The notes: generated from the sequence alone by a model not told the origin. A stretch of DNA of 51,773 bases from an uncultured beta proteobacterium (GCA_903889565.1 CAISYC010000032.1:1-51773); one strand, 5' to 3'; counted from the first letter of the stretch, positions 26,314-35,835 are shown. Translations and numbers: made by a program.

Positions 26314-26344
26314 CCAGACAAAAAAATACCGACGCGCTGTCTGG
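26314..26344. repeat. Stem-loop in the leader of the giant gene
   Basis: CCAGACA and TGTCTGG are 7-bp complementary arms around a 17-base loop containing seven A in a row. The stem lies 30-60 bases upstream of the giant-protein start, so it could influence its translation or stability. The match is short and may be chance. Confidence 0.25.
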
Positions 26345-26509
26345 TCCGCGCTTTGATCAACATTTCGGCGCGACGCCGGCAAACCGGTCGGTTGCAACAA
26401 CTGCGGGATTATGGGCAATTTCCGCGCCTATCCAAAGGTCCGGCGCTGCGGAAAAACAGCAACCGGACGGGATGCCGAATATTTGCGCCTGCCGGCAGCC
26501 CGCAAAGGA

Positions 26510-28648
26510 CTAAAACCCGCTTTCGCGGACCACGATCGCCACCAGCCGGCTGAAGAAATTCGAGGCAAGCCCAAACAATCCGGTGTCCACGCGCGCGGTG
26601 CCGCGCAGCACCTGTCGCGGCGTCGCCGTCGCATCGTCCAGGGCGACCAGCACGCGGTAGACCGCCTCGTGCGCGCGCAACTCGCGTGTATGGCTGCCGC
26701 TGACCGCAATATCGCCGCCGTAAGTCGATGCCAGCAATGCGCGCGGCAATTGGGCACTGGCAGCCGTATCGATCGCGGTAATGGCGCCGCCGACGACGGC
26801 ACGGCCGGCCGTGCCCGGATAAAAACGCACGCGCTGCCCGATCCCCAGCGCGCCGACCTGCGCTTCGCTGACAAAGGCCTCGATAACGCCGGCATCCTGC
26901 CGTACCACGCGCATGAGCAGTTGCCTGGGGTTTAACCAGCGCCCCGCCACCATATCAAAGGGCACATCGCGCACCACGCCTTCCTGCTGCGCCACCAGCG
27001 TGAGTTGCGCGGCTTCGTCTTTCGCCGCCTGCAGATCGGCAAGGCTTTCCGCCAGCTGCTGCTGAACCACGCCGGCGCGCTCGAGACGCTGCGTCGAAGT
27101 CGAACGCAAGGCGAGTTCGATCTCGAAGCTGCGGATGCGCACTTCCGCTTTTTCGATGCGCGAGGCCAGTTCCGGCGATTCCAGTTGCGCCAGCAGCTGG
27201 CCCTTTTTAACCTGTTGTCCGGGCGTCACGCCGAGTTTTACGAGGCGCGCCGCCACCGGCGGGAAAATGTTCTGCTCATCGGCCGCGCGCAGCAGCGCCG
27301 GCGCGCTGACATTCGTCGCCACCGGCATCAACCACAGCAGCAAAAGCACGATCGCGGTCAGCGCGACGACCGGGCGACGCGCCACCCGCATTTTGGCGCG
27401 ACGCTGCCACAGGTAAACCGCTTCCGCCGCAATCGGCCGCAATACGAACCAGCTTATCTCGACGAGCATCAGAAAAATGCCGAGCAGCTTGAAGAACAGG
27501 TGATAGACCAGGAATGCGATGCCGAGAAACAGCACCAGCCGGTAAAGCCATGTCGCCAGCGCAAATGCGACCAGCGCGCCGCGCTGGCGCGCCGACCAGT
27601 TTCCCTCGGCCGACGGCTCGTCGAGTCCGAAGATAGTGGTGCGCGCCCAATGCCGCGCCAGCGCGCCGCTGCGCTCGTGCAGATTCGGGATATCGAGCGC
27701 ATCGGACAGCAGAAAATATCCGTCGAAACGCATGAACGGACTCATGTTGATCGCAAGCGTGATTACCCACGTCGTCGTCGCCAGCAGGAAAAACACGCTT
27801 TTGACAGGGCCCTCCGGCGCGATACTCCATGCGAGCGTTGCAATCAGCGCCAATACAAGTTCGGATGCAATGCCGGCTGCTGCCACGCGAAAGCGGTCGC
27901 GCGGGTTGCTCAATTTCCATGATTCGCTGGTGTCCGTATAGAGCATGGGCCACATCACCAGAAATGCCACGCCCATGGTCGGCACGCGAATGCCGTAATG
28001 CTTTGCGGTGTAGGCGTGCGCGAGTTCGTGCACGATTTTCGAGAACGCCGCGGCAAGGCCGTAATAGATCAGCCCCTCCAGATTAAAAAAGTAGAGGAAG
28101 GTCTGGTGAAAACTTTCCCACTGCCGCGTCACCAGCACAAGATCGAGTGCAAGAATCAGCGCGAGCACGCCGAAAAACCACGGTCCCGTCAGGCGCCTGA
28201 CCCACGGCAATGTCGCGTCCAGAAAACGGTCCGGACGAACCAGCGGAATACGGAAGAACAGATAGTGGTGCAGCAGCATCTCGCGCCACGGCCGCTGCCC
28301 GGCGAGCCAGCGCGCGCGCAAGCCGTGCCGGTCAGCTTCGCCAGCCGGCAGCACCAGCTGGTTGCGTTTCAGGAATTCCAGCAGTTCCAGCAACTCCGGC
28401 GGGGTCGGGCACAAAGTCGTTTCGCGCGCGACACGTGCCAGCAGATCGGCCGCGTCCCGCGCCTCATGCCAGCGTTGCAGACATTCGAATTCCAGCCAGC
28501 CGATTTCAAAAAAGCGGTTGCGTACCGGGTCGAGTATGCGCCAGCTTGGCGCACCATCCGGCTGCGCCGGACCTTCGTGCAGGCGCAGATCTTCGCGCAG
28601 GCGCGGCAGACGCGGCAGACGCGGAATTTCAACATTTTTATCGGGCAT
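26510..28648 (-). CDS. M50 site-2-protease / HlyD fusion
   Basis: A 712-residue inner-membrane protein, first gene of the secretion locus. The ATG at 28648 is preferred to a TTG at 28741, which adds a tail without features. Residues about 24-101 (SWRILDPVRNRFFEIGWLEFE, then TPPELLELLEFLKRNQLVLP) resemble a PqqD/RRE-like winged helix. Several membrane segments follow. The M50 zinc motif is HELAH at 207-211 and the third ligand is D309 in MRFDGY. From about 447 the chain becomes a HlyD adaptor: lipoyl half, coiled coil 485-540, lipoyl half (VAQQEGVVRDVP) and beta-barrel. M50 proteases cut substrates near or in the membrane. Coupling to HlyD suggests processing during export. A 225-bp spacer separates it from the giant gene. 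Confidence 0.88.
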   Translation of the reverse strand: MPDKNVEIPRLPRLPRLREDLRLHEGPAQPDGAPSWRILDPVRNRFFEIGWLEFECLQRWHEARDAADLLARVARETTLCPTPPELLELLEFLKRNQLVLPAGEADRHGLRARWLAGQRPWREMLLHHYLFFRIPLVRPDRFLDATLPWVRRLTGPWFFGVLALILALDLVLVTRQWESFHQTFLYFFNLEGLIYYGLAAAFSKIVHELAHAYTAKHYGIRVPTMGVAFLVMWPMLYTDTSESWKLSNPRDRFRVAAAGIASELVLALIATLAWSIAPEGPVKSVFFLLATTTWVITLAINMSPFMRFDGYFLLSDALDIPNLHERSGALARHWARTTIFGLDEPSAEGNWSARQRGALVAFALATWLYRLVLFLGIAFLVYHLFFKLLGIFLMLVEISWFVLRPIAAEAVYLWQRRAKMRVARRPVVALTAIVLLLLWLMPVATNVSAPALLRAADEQNIFPPVAARLVKLGVTPGQQVKKGQLLAQLESPELASRIEKAEVRIRSFEIELALRSTSTQRLERAGVVQQQLAESLADLQAAKDEAAQLTLVAQQEGVVRDVPFDMVAGRWLNPRQLLMRVVRQDAGVIEAFVSEAQVGALGIGQRVRFYPGTAGRAVVGGAITAIDTAASAQLPRALLASTYGGDIAVSGSHTRELRAHEAVYRVLVALDDATATPRQVLRGTARVDTGLFGLASNFFSRLVAIVVRESGF

Positions 28649-28772
28649 GGTTGACACGAATCGCCTGTGCAGCGCTCTCTTATCGCCCAGCCGCGGCGGA
28701 CCCGCGAGCGCAAGCGCATACGGCGCGCGCAATTGACGCAAAACCGGCCAACAAAATTTCCACCCCTCCGTT

Positions 28773-28800
28773 TGCGGACGGTCGAAATTTATTTAGAATG
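28773..28800 (+). promoter_or_regulatory. Promoter of the periplasmic binding protein gene
   Basis: TTGCGG (28773-28778) and TAGAAT (28795-28800) are separated by 16 bases. They lie about 65 bases before the start at 28865, in the spacer divergent from the M50-HlyD gene. Confidence 0.4.
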
Positions 28801-28864
28801 ATCGACGCAACATTCACGCGGCTCTCCAAAGTTGCGCAGACGTTTCAACCGGCGGGGTAATGAG

Positions 28865-29578
28865 ATGGCTCGATTTTCCTTGGTCGCCGCGGCGGCAATC
28901 CTCGCGGCGGTTGCGCAAAACGCCTTGGCTTTGACCTTTCTCACCGAGGAAAATCCGCCGCTCAATTTTACCAAGAACGGTCAGGTTAGCGGTACCGCAA
29001 CGGCGACCGTACACGACATGTTGAAACGCTCGGGCCTCATCGCGGAAATCCGGGTGCTGCCGTGGGATGAAGCCTACGCGCAGGCGCAGTCCGATCCCGC
29101 CACCTGCGTCTACGCCACGGCGCGGCTGCCCGAACGTTATAACCTGTTTCAATGGGTGGGCCCGATCGCGCGCGGCGTTTACTCGGCATTTGCATTGGAA
29201 GGATTCAAGGACAAGGTCGCCAGCACCGGCGACCTCTTCAAATACCGGATCGGCGTCGCGCGCGATGCCCGCGCCCAATATCTGCGCCGGCGTGGATTTA
29301 CCAATCTGGTCGAAGCCGACCGCGACAGCGACATTCCGGCCCTGCTGACCTTGAATCCGGCAAAATCGGGCAGCGTTGATCTTTGGGTAACCCAGGCACG
29401 GATGGCGCGCGATGTCGCGCGTCAGGCCGGCGTCGGCGCCATCAAGGAAGTATTCCCGGCCATTCTCACCCAGGAGTACTGGCTCGCCTGCAATCTCAAA
29501 TTGCCGCAGGAACAGATCCGCGCCTTATCGGATGCGCTGATGGAGATCGAAAAACAGGGCACCGCCATTTCGAAGTAA
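28865..29578 (+). CDS. Periplasmic solute-binding protein (SBP family 3)
   Basis: A 237-residue secreted protein. The start at 28865 gives a signal peptide (ARFSLVAAAAILAAVAQNALA) directly; the ATG at 28832 adds a basic tail. The mature part has family-3 binding-protein features: LTFLTEENPPLNFTKNGQVSG, then VHDMLKRSG, VLPWDEAYAQAQSDPATCVYATARLPERYNLFQWVGPI, the hinge KYRIGVARDARAQYLRRRGF, and a C-terminal helix after EVFPAILTQEYWLACNL. These proteins bind amino acids or similar small polar compounds; here no transporter genes are nearby, so it may be an orphan receptor. It is divergent from the M50-HlyD operon, with no shared evidence of function. Confidence 0.85.
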   Translation: MARFSLVAAAAILAAVAQNALALTFLTEENPPLNFTKNGQVSGTATATVHDMLKRSGLIAEIRVLPWDEAYAQAQSDPATCVYATARLPERYNLFQWVGPIARGVYSAFALEGFKDKVASTGDLFKYRIGVARDARAQYLRRRGFTNLVEADRDSDIPALLTLNPAKSGSVDLWVTQARMARDVARQAGVGAIKEVFPAILTQEYWLACNLKLPQEQIRALSDALMEIEKQGTAISK

Positions 29579-29641
29579 CTCGCCTGCGCTCATTCATGGC
29601 GCCAGCCGAAGACGGAAACATCGCTGCAACCTGATTATTGC

Positions 29642-29729
29642 TGGCGGAGGCGGTGAGATTCGAACTCACGAACGGTTGCCCGTTGCCGGTTTTCAAGACC
29701 GGTGCAATCGACCACTCTGCCACACCTCC
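29642..29729 (-). tRNA. tRNA-Ser(TGA)
   Basis: An 88-nt class II tRNA with acceptor stem GGAGGTG/CACCGCC-type pairing to a CCTCC end, an encoded CCA and a long variable arm. The anticodon arm CCGGT-CTTGAAA-ACCGG gives TGA, which reads UCA, UCG and UCU. A truncated copy lies immediately upstream. Confidence 0.95.
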
Positions 29730-29740
29730 AACACAATACG

Positions 29741-29789
29741 TACGTCGGCTTTTCAAGCCGGCGCAGTCAACCGCCCTGCCGACCTGTGG
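29741..29789 (-). pseudogene. Truncated tRNA-Ser(TGA) copy
   Basis: On the minus strand this stretch aligns with tRNA-Ser(TGA) from the D-arm to the anticodon arm: GGCAG.G.GGT.GA.TGC.CCGG, then CTTGAAAA and CCG. A TGA anticodon and a paired stem (CGGCT/AGCCG) remain. There is no T-arm or 3' acceptor strand, so it cannot make a tRNA. Confidence 0.7.
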
Positions 29790-29948
29790 TCTGCGATTGC
29801 GATTACGTTACATAATAGCATGTGCTATCAATTGCTTGCCTCCCGACTGGCGGTTGCAATCCGGCCGCAATAATGATTGAAACTTTAACCCCTATTGGTT
29901 AGTCTTACCCACGTGCCGATTGACCGGCGCATTGAGGAGACCCGAACC

Positions 29949-30658
29949 ATGCAACCTGAACTGCAAACGAACCCGACCCCGATCTCGACCATCGCGTCGG
30001 CGCAAGGCGTCAGCGCGCAGCAGCGCGTGTTGCGCAACACCTACCTGCTGCTGGCGATCTCGATGATCCCGACCGGCATCGGCGCCATGATCGGCGTCAA
30101 TCTCGACTTCGGCTTCATGCGGGCGAGCCCGATGATGTCTTCGATCCTGCTGATGGCAATCATCTACGGCATGTTTTTCGCAATCGAAAAAAATCGCAAC
30201 AGCGGCCTCGGCGTCGCGCTGCTGCTCGGCCTGACGCTGTTCATGGGCGTCATCCTCGGCCCGCTGCTCCAAGTCGCGCTGCATCTGCGCAACGGCGGCG
30301 AACTGGTCGCGCTGGCCGCCGGTGGCACCGGCGTGGTGTTCTTCAGTCTGGCCGGCATAGCCAGCGTGACCAAACGCGACTTCGGCTTCATGGGCAATTT
30401 TCTCGCGGTCGGCGGCATCGTAGTGATGCTGGCGGTGGTGGCAAATATTTTCCTCGCCAGCCCCCTGCGCTTTACCTGACGATCTGCTCGGTGTTTGTCT
30501 TGTTCAGTTCGGCGATGATTCTGTGGCAGGTCAGCCAGATCATTCACGGTGGCGAGACCAACTACATTTCGGCCACGCTGACGCTCTACGTGAGCATCTA
30601 CAACCTGTTCACCAGCCTGCTGCAACTGCTGATGGCGTTCAGCGGCAACCGCGACTGA
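29949..30658 (+). pseudogene. Bax inhibitor-1/YccA-family membrane protein, frameshifted
   Basis: A BI-1 (TMBIM/UPF0005) inner-membrane protein broken in two frames. The first frame (29949-30479) encodes about 176 residues with six hydrophobic segments ([17 protein letters not shown] to [14 protein letters not shown]). It then leaves the family consensus and stops as PLRFT. The other frame continues the expected end ([15 protein letters not shown], then [25 protein letters not shown] and [10 protein letters not shown]) to 30658. One extra C in the run of five at 30461-30465 would restore the frame, giving about 236 residues, the family's normal length. It is either a real mutation or a base-call error. 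The role is membrane-protein quality control/FtsH interplay in relatives. Confidence 0.85.
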
Positions 30659-30672
30659 GCGACAGCCTGCAT

Positions 30673-30705
30673 AAAAAAAGGGCGCCTGCGGGCGCCCTTT
30701 TTGTT
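30673..30705. terminator. Bidirectional rho-independent terminator
   Basis: GGGCGCC-TGCG-GGCGCCC is flanked by A7 on the left and TTTTTG on the right. It serves the BI-1 gene on the plus strand and rlmD on the minus strand. Confidence 0.9.
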
Positions 30706-30723
30706 TCACGTTATGCCGAACCA

Positions 30724-32022
30724 TCAGCGATCAAATACCGCAATGGATTCGACATGCGCAGTATGCGGAAACATGTTGACCACGCCGGCGGCACTCAGCG
30801 TGTAGCCGTGCACATTGACCAGCACCTCGGCATCGCGCGCCAGCGTGGCCGGATTGCATGACACATAAACGATGCGGCGCGGACCGTCGGCCGGCAGCGA
30901 CTTGACGAGTTCCATTGCGCCGTCGCGCGGCGGGTCGATCAGCATGCGATCAAAGTGCCCCCATGATGCGACCATTGCGGCATCGATCTTGAACAAATCC
31001 TGTTTGTCAAAGCGGCTGCGCTCAGCCAGACCGTTGACGACCGCATTGGCGCGCGCGCGCTCGACCAGCCGCCGGTCGCCCTCGATGCCGAACACATCGG
31101 CGCCGCAGCGCGCGATTGCGAGGGAGAAATTGCCAAGCCCGCAGAACAGATCGGCGATACGCTCGCCCGGCTGCGGCTGCAGTAAACCGATCGCGCGACG
31201 CACCAGCACCGTATTGACCGCATGATTGACCTGCGTAAATTCGGTCGGCAGGAAAAAGATTTTTAGATCGAATTCCCGCAGCAGGTAATGCAGCAAACCG
31301 CTGTGCGGCGGATAAAACGGCAGCGCCGTTTCCGGACCCGCGGTCTGCAGGAAAAACTGCACGTGATGCAAATCGGCAAAGGCGCGCAGGCGCGCGCCAT
31401 CGGCATCCGACAAAGGCTCGAGGATGCGCAGCACCAGCGCATCGACATCGGCACCGATTGCGAGTTCGATCTGCGGCAGACGCTGGCGGATCGACAGCCC
31501 TTCCACCAGTTCGCGCAGCAATGGCAACAATTCAGAAATACGCGGCGGCAGCACCTCGCAGCTTTGCATGTCGGCAACATAGCTGCTGCGCTTTTCGTGA
31601 AAGCCGACGAGGATGCCGCCTTTCTTGGCGACATCACGTACCGACAACCGCGCGCGGTAGCGATAACCCCAGGGCACGCCGACAATCGCCGGCAGAATCA
31701 CGCCGGCGCGCACTTTGCCGATGTGCGCAAGATTGTCTTCGAGCACCCGCTGCTTGGCGGCGACCTGGGTGCGCGCATCGAGATGCTGCATGCTGCAGCC
31801 GCCGCAAATTCCGAAATACGCGCAACGCGGCGTCACCCGTTCCGGCGACGCCGTGATGACGGTCTCGACCTTGGCCAGTTCGTAATTCGGCTTGCGGCGG
31901 TACGGCACATAGGTCACCGTTTCGCCGGTCAGCGCGCCCTCGATGAAGATGACCTTGCCGTCGACATGGCCGATGCCGCGCCCTTCCTGGTCCAGCGCCT
32001 CGACCTGGAGCGTTCCCGTCAT
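30724..32022 (-). CDS. rlmD: 23S rRNA (uracil-1939-C5)-methyltransferase
   Basis: A 432-residue SAM-dependent RNA methyltransferase acting on the large-subunit rRNA. The start at 32022 is just after the upstream exonuclease gene (8-base gap) and begins directly with a TRAM domain ([19 protein letters not shown]). The [4Fe-4S] ligands are C67, C73, C76 and C155. The SAM loop is [11 protein letters not shown] and the catalytic Cys lies in [13 protein letters not shown]. The last residues ([10 protein letters not shown]) are typical. The longer open frame upstream overlaps the exonuclease gene and is not used. Confidence 0.95.
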   Translation of the reverse strand: MTGTLQVEALDQEGRGIGHVDGKVIFIEGALTGETVTYVPYRRKPNYELAKVETVITASPERVTPRCAYFGICGGCSMQHLDARTQVAAKQRVLEDNLAHIGKVRAGVILPAIVGVPWGYRYRARLSVRDVAKKGGILVGFHEKRSSYVADMQSCEVLPPRISELLPLLRELVEGLSIRQRLPQIELAIGADVDALVLRILEPLSDADGARLRAFADLHHVQFFLQTAGPETALPFYPPHSGLLHYLLREFDLKIFFLPTEFTQVNHAVNTVLVRRAIGLLQPQPGERIADLFCGLGNFSLAIARCGADVFGIEGDRRLVERARANAVVNGLAERSRFDKQDLFKIDAAMVASWGHFDRMLIDPPRDGAMELVKSLPADGPRRIVYVSCNPATLARDAEVLVNVHGYTLSAAGVVNMFPHTAHVESIAVFDR

Positions 32023-32030
32023 TGAGTGCC

Positions 32031-32807
32031 CTAAACCGGCCAGCGCTGCAGAAATTCGCGCCAGTGCGCGAGCGGAGATTTTTCCAGCGTGGCGTGCAGC
32101 AGTGCGACCTCCTGCTTGTACTGATCGGCGCTCAACATGCCGCGCATCAAGTGAAAGCGCAGGTAAACGAGATAGGTGTTGGCAACATCGGCCTCGCAGT
32201 AATTGCGGATCTGCTCGATGCCGCCCGCCTGCCAGGCGTCCCACACATGCGCGCCGCCGATGCCGATCTTGCCCGGAAAACCCATCAGCTGCGCGATGTC
32301 GTCGAGCGGGGCGCCGGCACGCGGCTGGTACAGCGCCATCAAATCCATCAAATCGAGATGGCGCGAGTGATAGCGGCTGATGTAATTATTCCACTTGAAA
32401 TCACGATCGTCCTCGCCCTGATCCCAGAACCGCGCCGCACGCACGCCGTGGATCAGCCCGCGATAATTTAGCACCGGCAGATCGAAGCCGCTGCCGTTCC
32501 ACGACACGATCTGCGGCGTGTATTTTTCGATGCCGTCGAAAAAGCGCTGGATCAGCACGCCCTCGGCGTCGGCTGCGTCACCGATCGACCACACGCGCAC
32601 GCTGTCGCGCTCGCGCAGCACGCAGGCAATGGCGACGACGCGATGCAGATGTAATTGCAGAAAGTCGCCGCCGGTAGACTGGCGCCGGCGCTGAAAGGCC
32701 ATCGCCGCCACATCCGCATCGGTAACCTCGGGGCCGAGTTCGTAGAGCGTGCGCAGGCCGGCGATATCCGGCACGGTCTCGATATCGAACACCAGCACGG
32801 GCGTCAT
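32031..32807 (-). CDS. Predicted DEDD 3'-5' exonuclease (PolB-related)
   Basis: A 258-residue protein of the family annotated as '3'-5' exonuclease related to the exonuclease domain of PolB'. The ExoI motif is DIET (D8, E10), ExoII lies in [15 protein letters not shown], and ExoIII in [17 protein letters not shown]. The metal-binding acidic residues are present, so it should remove nucleotides from 3' ends of DNA or RNA. Its cellular substrate is not known. It sits between cysM (43-base gap) and rlmD (8-base gap) on the same strand, a common neighbourhood in Betaproteobacteria. Confidence 0.9.
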   Translation of the reverse strand: MTPVLVFDIETVPDIAGLRTLYELGPEVTDADVAAMAFQRRRQSTGGDFLQLHLHRVVAIACVLRERDSVRVWSIGDAADAEGVLIQRFFDGIEKYTPQIVSWNGSGFDLPVLNYRGLIHGVRAARFWDQGEDDRDFKWNNYISRYHSRHLDLMDLMALYQPRAGAPLDDIAQLMGFPGKIGIGGAHVWDAWQAGGIEQIRNYCEADVANTYLVYLRFHLMRGMLSADQYKQEVALLHATLEKSPLAHWREFLQRWPV

Positions 32808-32850
32808 TGATCGCCCCTCTCTACAGGGTGCGTTGCGGAGTCGCCGCGCA

Positions 32851-33744
32851 TCAGCCGGGGAAAATACCGGTCGAGAGATAACGGTCGCCGCGATCGCAGA
32901 TGATGCAGACGATCACCGCATTTTTGACCTCGGCGGAAAGCTTGAGCGCGGCCCATACCGAACCGCCCGAGGATACGCCGGCGAAAATGCCTTCTTCACG
33001 GGCGAGTTGGCGGGTCATGTCTTCGGCGTCCGCCTGGCTCACTTCGATCACGCGATCAATGCGGTCCCAATCGCAGATTTTCGGCAGATAAGCCGCCGGC
33101 CATTTGCGGATTCCCGGAATCTGCGAGCCGTCGGTCGGCTGGCAACCGACGATCTGCACCGTTTTGTTCTGTTCTTTGAGATAACGCGATACGCCCATGA
33201 TGGTGCCGGTGGTGCCCATGCTCGAGACAAAATGCGTGACACGGCCGGCGGAATCGCGCCAGATTTCGGGGCCGGTGCCCTCGTAGTGGGCGAGCGGATT
33301 ATCCGGATTGCCGAACTGGTCGAGGATGATGCCCTTGCCTTCATCGCGCATTTTCTCGGCAATATCGCGCGCCATCTCCATGCCGCCGGTTTGGGGCGTG
33401 AGCACGATCTGCGCGCCGAATGCGGCCATGGTCTGGCGGCGTTCGATCGACAGATGCTCGGGCATCACCAGCACCATCCTGTAGCCCATCACCGCCGCTG
33501 CCATTGCGAGCGCGATGCCCGTGTTGCCGCTGGTCGGTTCGATCAGCGTGTCGCCGGGCTTGATCTGGCCGCGTTCCTGCGCGCGCTTGATCATCGACAG
33601 CGCCGGACGGTCCTTGACCGAACCGGCCGGGTTGTTGCCTTCGAGTTTGGCCAGAATCACGTTTGACGTGTCACCCGGCAGGCGCTTCAAACGCACCAGC
33701 GGCGTATTGCCGACGTAATCTTCCAGCGTTTTGTAATCAGCCAT
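32851..33744 (-). CDS. cysM: Cysteine synthase B
   Basis: A 297-residue PLP enzyme that makes cysteine from O-acetylserine and sulfide or thiosulfate. The PLP lysine is K44 in NPAGSVKDR and the phosphate-binding loop is SGNTG (72-76). The CysM-type length and the end (CIICDRGDRYLSTGIFPG) favour CysM over CysK. The start ATG overlaps the last base of the hldD stop (TGATG), which implies translational coupling; the upstream ATG in the frame would lie inside hldD. Confidence 0.95.
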   Translation of the reverse strand: MADYKTLEDYVGNTPLVRLKRLPGDTSNVILAKLEGNNPAGSVKDRPALSMIKRAQERGQIKPGDTLIEPTSGNTGIALAMAAAVMGYRMVLVMPEHLSIERRQTMAAFGAQIVLTPQTGGMEMARDIAEKMRDEGKGIILDQFGNPDNPLAHYEGTGPEIWRDSAGRVTHFVSSMGTTGTIMGVSRYLKEQNKTVQIVGCQPTDGSQIPGIRKWPAAYLPKICDWDRIDRVIEVSQADAEDMTRQLAREEGIFAGVSSGGSVWAALKLSAEVKNAVIVCIICDRGDRYLSTGIFPG

Positions 33745-34745
33745 CAGATCCCCGCCTTCCCGCACAATTCCGCGACGTAAGCCGCAACCCCCTCTTCCAC
33801 CGTCTGCATCGGCGTCGAGTAGCCTGCGGCGCGCAAGGCGGTAATGTCGGCCTGCGTATAACTTTGATACTTGCCCTTGAGATCGCCGGGAAACGGAATG
33901 TATTCGATGATGCCGCGGCTCTGTAGTTCAGCCAGCGTCAACAGCGTCTCGCCGGCATGCTTGCGGCAAGCGTTGACGGTAGCGACAGCGACATCGTTAA
34001 AACTCTGCGCCGCGCCGGTGCCGACGTTGAAAATACCGGAACGCTGCGGATGATCGAGAAAATACAGGTTGACCCTGACCGCATCCTCGACCGAGACGAA
34101 GTCGCGCCGCTGTTCGCCGTTGCCGTAGCCGGCCGTGCCCTCGAACAGGCGCACCTTGCCGTTGGCGCGATACTGGTTGAAAAAGTGGAAAGCCACCGAC
34201 GCCATGCGCCCCTTGTGCTGTTCGCGCGGGCCGTAGACGTTGAAGTAACGCAGCCCCACCACCTGCGCGGTGCGCTCGCCCCAGTTGCGGCGCAAATACT
34301 GGTCGAACAGGAACTTCGAGTAGCCATACACATTGAGCGGCGATTCGTGGGCCGGGTCTTCGCTGAAGACGGCGCCCGCGCCATACACCGCGGCCGACGA
34401 GGCATAGATGAACTGGATCTCCTCGTCCGTGCAGTAATCGTAGAGCGCGCGCGTATAGCTGTAATTGTTGCGCATCATGTAGCGGCCGTCGCTCTCGGTA
34501 GTATCCGAGCAGGCGCCCTGGTGCAAAATGGCGTCGATCACGCCCTCGAAGGCGCCGCGCTCGAGTTCGGCCATGAAATCTTCGTGATGCAGGTAATCGG
34601 CGATCTCGCAATCGACCAGATTGACGAACTTGTCGCCCTGTTTCAAATCGTCGACGGCGAGTATCTCGCAATCGCCGCGATCGGACAGCGCCTTGACCAG
34701 ATTGGCGCCGACGAAGCCGGCGGCGCCGGTGACTACGATATACAT
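33744..34745 (-). CDS. hldD: ADP-L-glycero-D-manno-heptose-6-epimerase
   Basis: A 333-residue NADP-dependent epimerase that makes the heptose precursor of the LPS inner core. The Rossmann motif is GAAGFVG (7-13) and the catalytic pair is Y140 and K144 in YGYSK. The C-terminal segment ([22 protein letters not shown]) is diagnostic of the family. It follows the heptose kinase gene after about 120 bases and overlaps cysM by one base. It is also called rfaD. Confidence 0.97.
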   Translation of the reverse strand: MYIVVTGAAGFVGANLVKALSDRGDCEILAVDDLKQGDKFVNLVDCEIADYLHHEDFMAELERGAFEGVIDAILHQGACSDTTESDGRYMMRNNYSYTRALYDYCTDEEIQFIYASSAAVYGAGAVFSEDPAHESPLNVYGYSKFLFDQYLRRNWGERTAQVVGLRYFNVYGPREQHKGRMASVAFHFFNQYRANGKVRLFEGTAGYGNGEQRRDFVSVEDAVRVNLYFLDHPQRSGIFNVGTGAAQSFNDVAVATVNACRKHAGETLLTLAELQSRGIIEYIPFPGDLKGKYQSYTQADITALRAAGYSTPMQTVEEGVAAYVAELCGKAGI

Positions 34746-34868
34746 TTTGAATTTAGCAGTTCATCGCGTTGGTCGGGCAAACGCCCGAAGAAGCGGAATT
34801 CTAGCGCGAGTTGGCGCCGAATTCTGTGCTTTCTGGCATCGAAAACAGCCGAGGCTGCGCGGTGCGGC

Positions 34869-35834
34869 CTATTTCTGCGCGGGAAACAATTCCTGCGGCG
34901 TGCACACAGCGGTGCCGAACTTTCCGACCACGATACCGGCAGCGCGGTTGGCCAGCCCCACTGCATCGCCGAGGCCGGCGCCTGCCGCGAGCGCCACCGC
35001 CAGCGTGGCGATCACCGTGTCGCCTGCACCGCTGACGTCGAACACCTCGCGCGCCTGTGTCGCCACATGCAGGTGCGAGCTGCGGGTAAACAGGGTCATG
35101 CCCTCTTCGCTGCGGGTGACCAGCAGGGCTTCGACCTTGAGCCGGGAACGCAGCTTTCGGGCGTGCGCGGTGAATTCGCGCTCATTTGCCCACTGGCCGG
35201 TGACAGCGCGAAATTCAGACCGGTTCGGCGTGATCAGGGTGGCGCCGGCGTAGCGCGCAAAGTCCTCGCCCTTGGGATCGACCAGCACCGGTTTCTTGAG
35301 GCGTCGCGCCAGCGCGATCATGTGCGAAATATGCACGAGACCGCCCTTGCCGTAGTCGGACAGGATGACGACGTCGCAGGCAGCGACGAGTTTGGCGTAA
35401 TCGGTCAGCTTGCTGCGCAGGATTTCATGGCTGGGCGCGGTTTCGAAATCGACGCGCAGCAACTGCTGCTGGCGCCCGATCACGCGCAGCTTCACCGTGG
35501 TATCGATGGTGCGGTCGTTGTGCAGTCGCGCGGCGATTTTGTCCTGCCGCAGCAGTTCGCGCAGGCGGCGTCCCGGTTCGTCCTGTCCGATCACGGAGAG
35601 CAGCGTCACACGGGCGCCCAACGCGGCCGCGTTGCGCGCAACGTTGGCGGCGCCGCCCGGACGGTCTTCGCTGCGGTCAATCTTGACCACCGGCACCGGC
35701 GCCTCGGGCGAAATGCGGCTGACATCGCCGAACCAATAGCGGTCGAGCATGACGTCGCCGACCACCAGCACGCGGGCGCGGCGGAAGGCGCCGAGTGCCG
35801 CACGCGCCGTCACGAAGGGATTGGGCTGTTCCAT
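34869..35834 (-). CDS. rfaE1: D-glycero-beta-D-manno-heptose-7-phosphate kinase
   Basis: A 321-residue PfkB-type sugar kinase (HldA/RfaE domain I) that phosphorylates heptose-7-phosphate at C1. It contains VVGDVMLDRYWFG, ERPGGAANVARN-like DRPGGAANVARN, and the catalytic base in FDVSGAGDTVIATL. The adenylyltransferase domain of the bifunctional HldE is absent, so a separate RfaE2/HldC must exist elsewhere. ATG 35834 lies one base after the ugd stop; an ATG at 35861 inside ugd would add nine residues and cannot be excluded. Confidence 0.93.
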   Translation of the reverse strand: MEQPNPFVTARAALGAFRRARVLVVGDVMLDRYWFGDVSRISPEAPVPVVKIDRSEDRPGGAANVARNAAALGARVTLLSVIGQDEPGRRLRELLRQDKIAARLHNDRTIDTTVKLRVIGRQQQLLRVDFETAPSHEILRSKLTDYAKLVAACDVVILSDYGKGGLVHISHMIALARRLKKPVLVDPKGEDFARYAGATLITPNRSEFRAVTGQWANEREFTAHARKLRSRLKVEALLVTRSEEGMTLFTRSSHLHVATQAREVFDVSGAGDTVIATLAVALAAGAGLGDAVGLANRAAGIVVGKFGTAVCTPQELFPAQK

Positions 35835-35835
35835 C

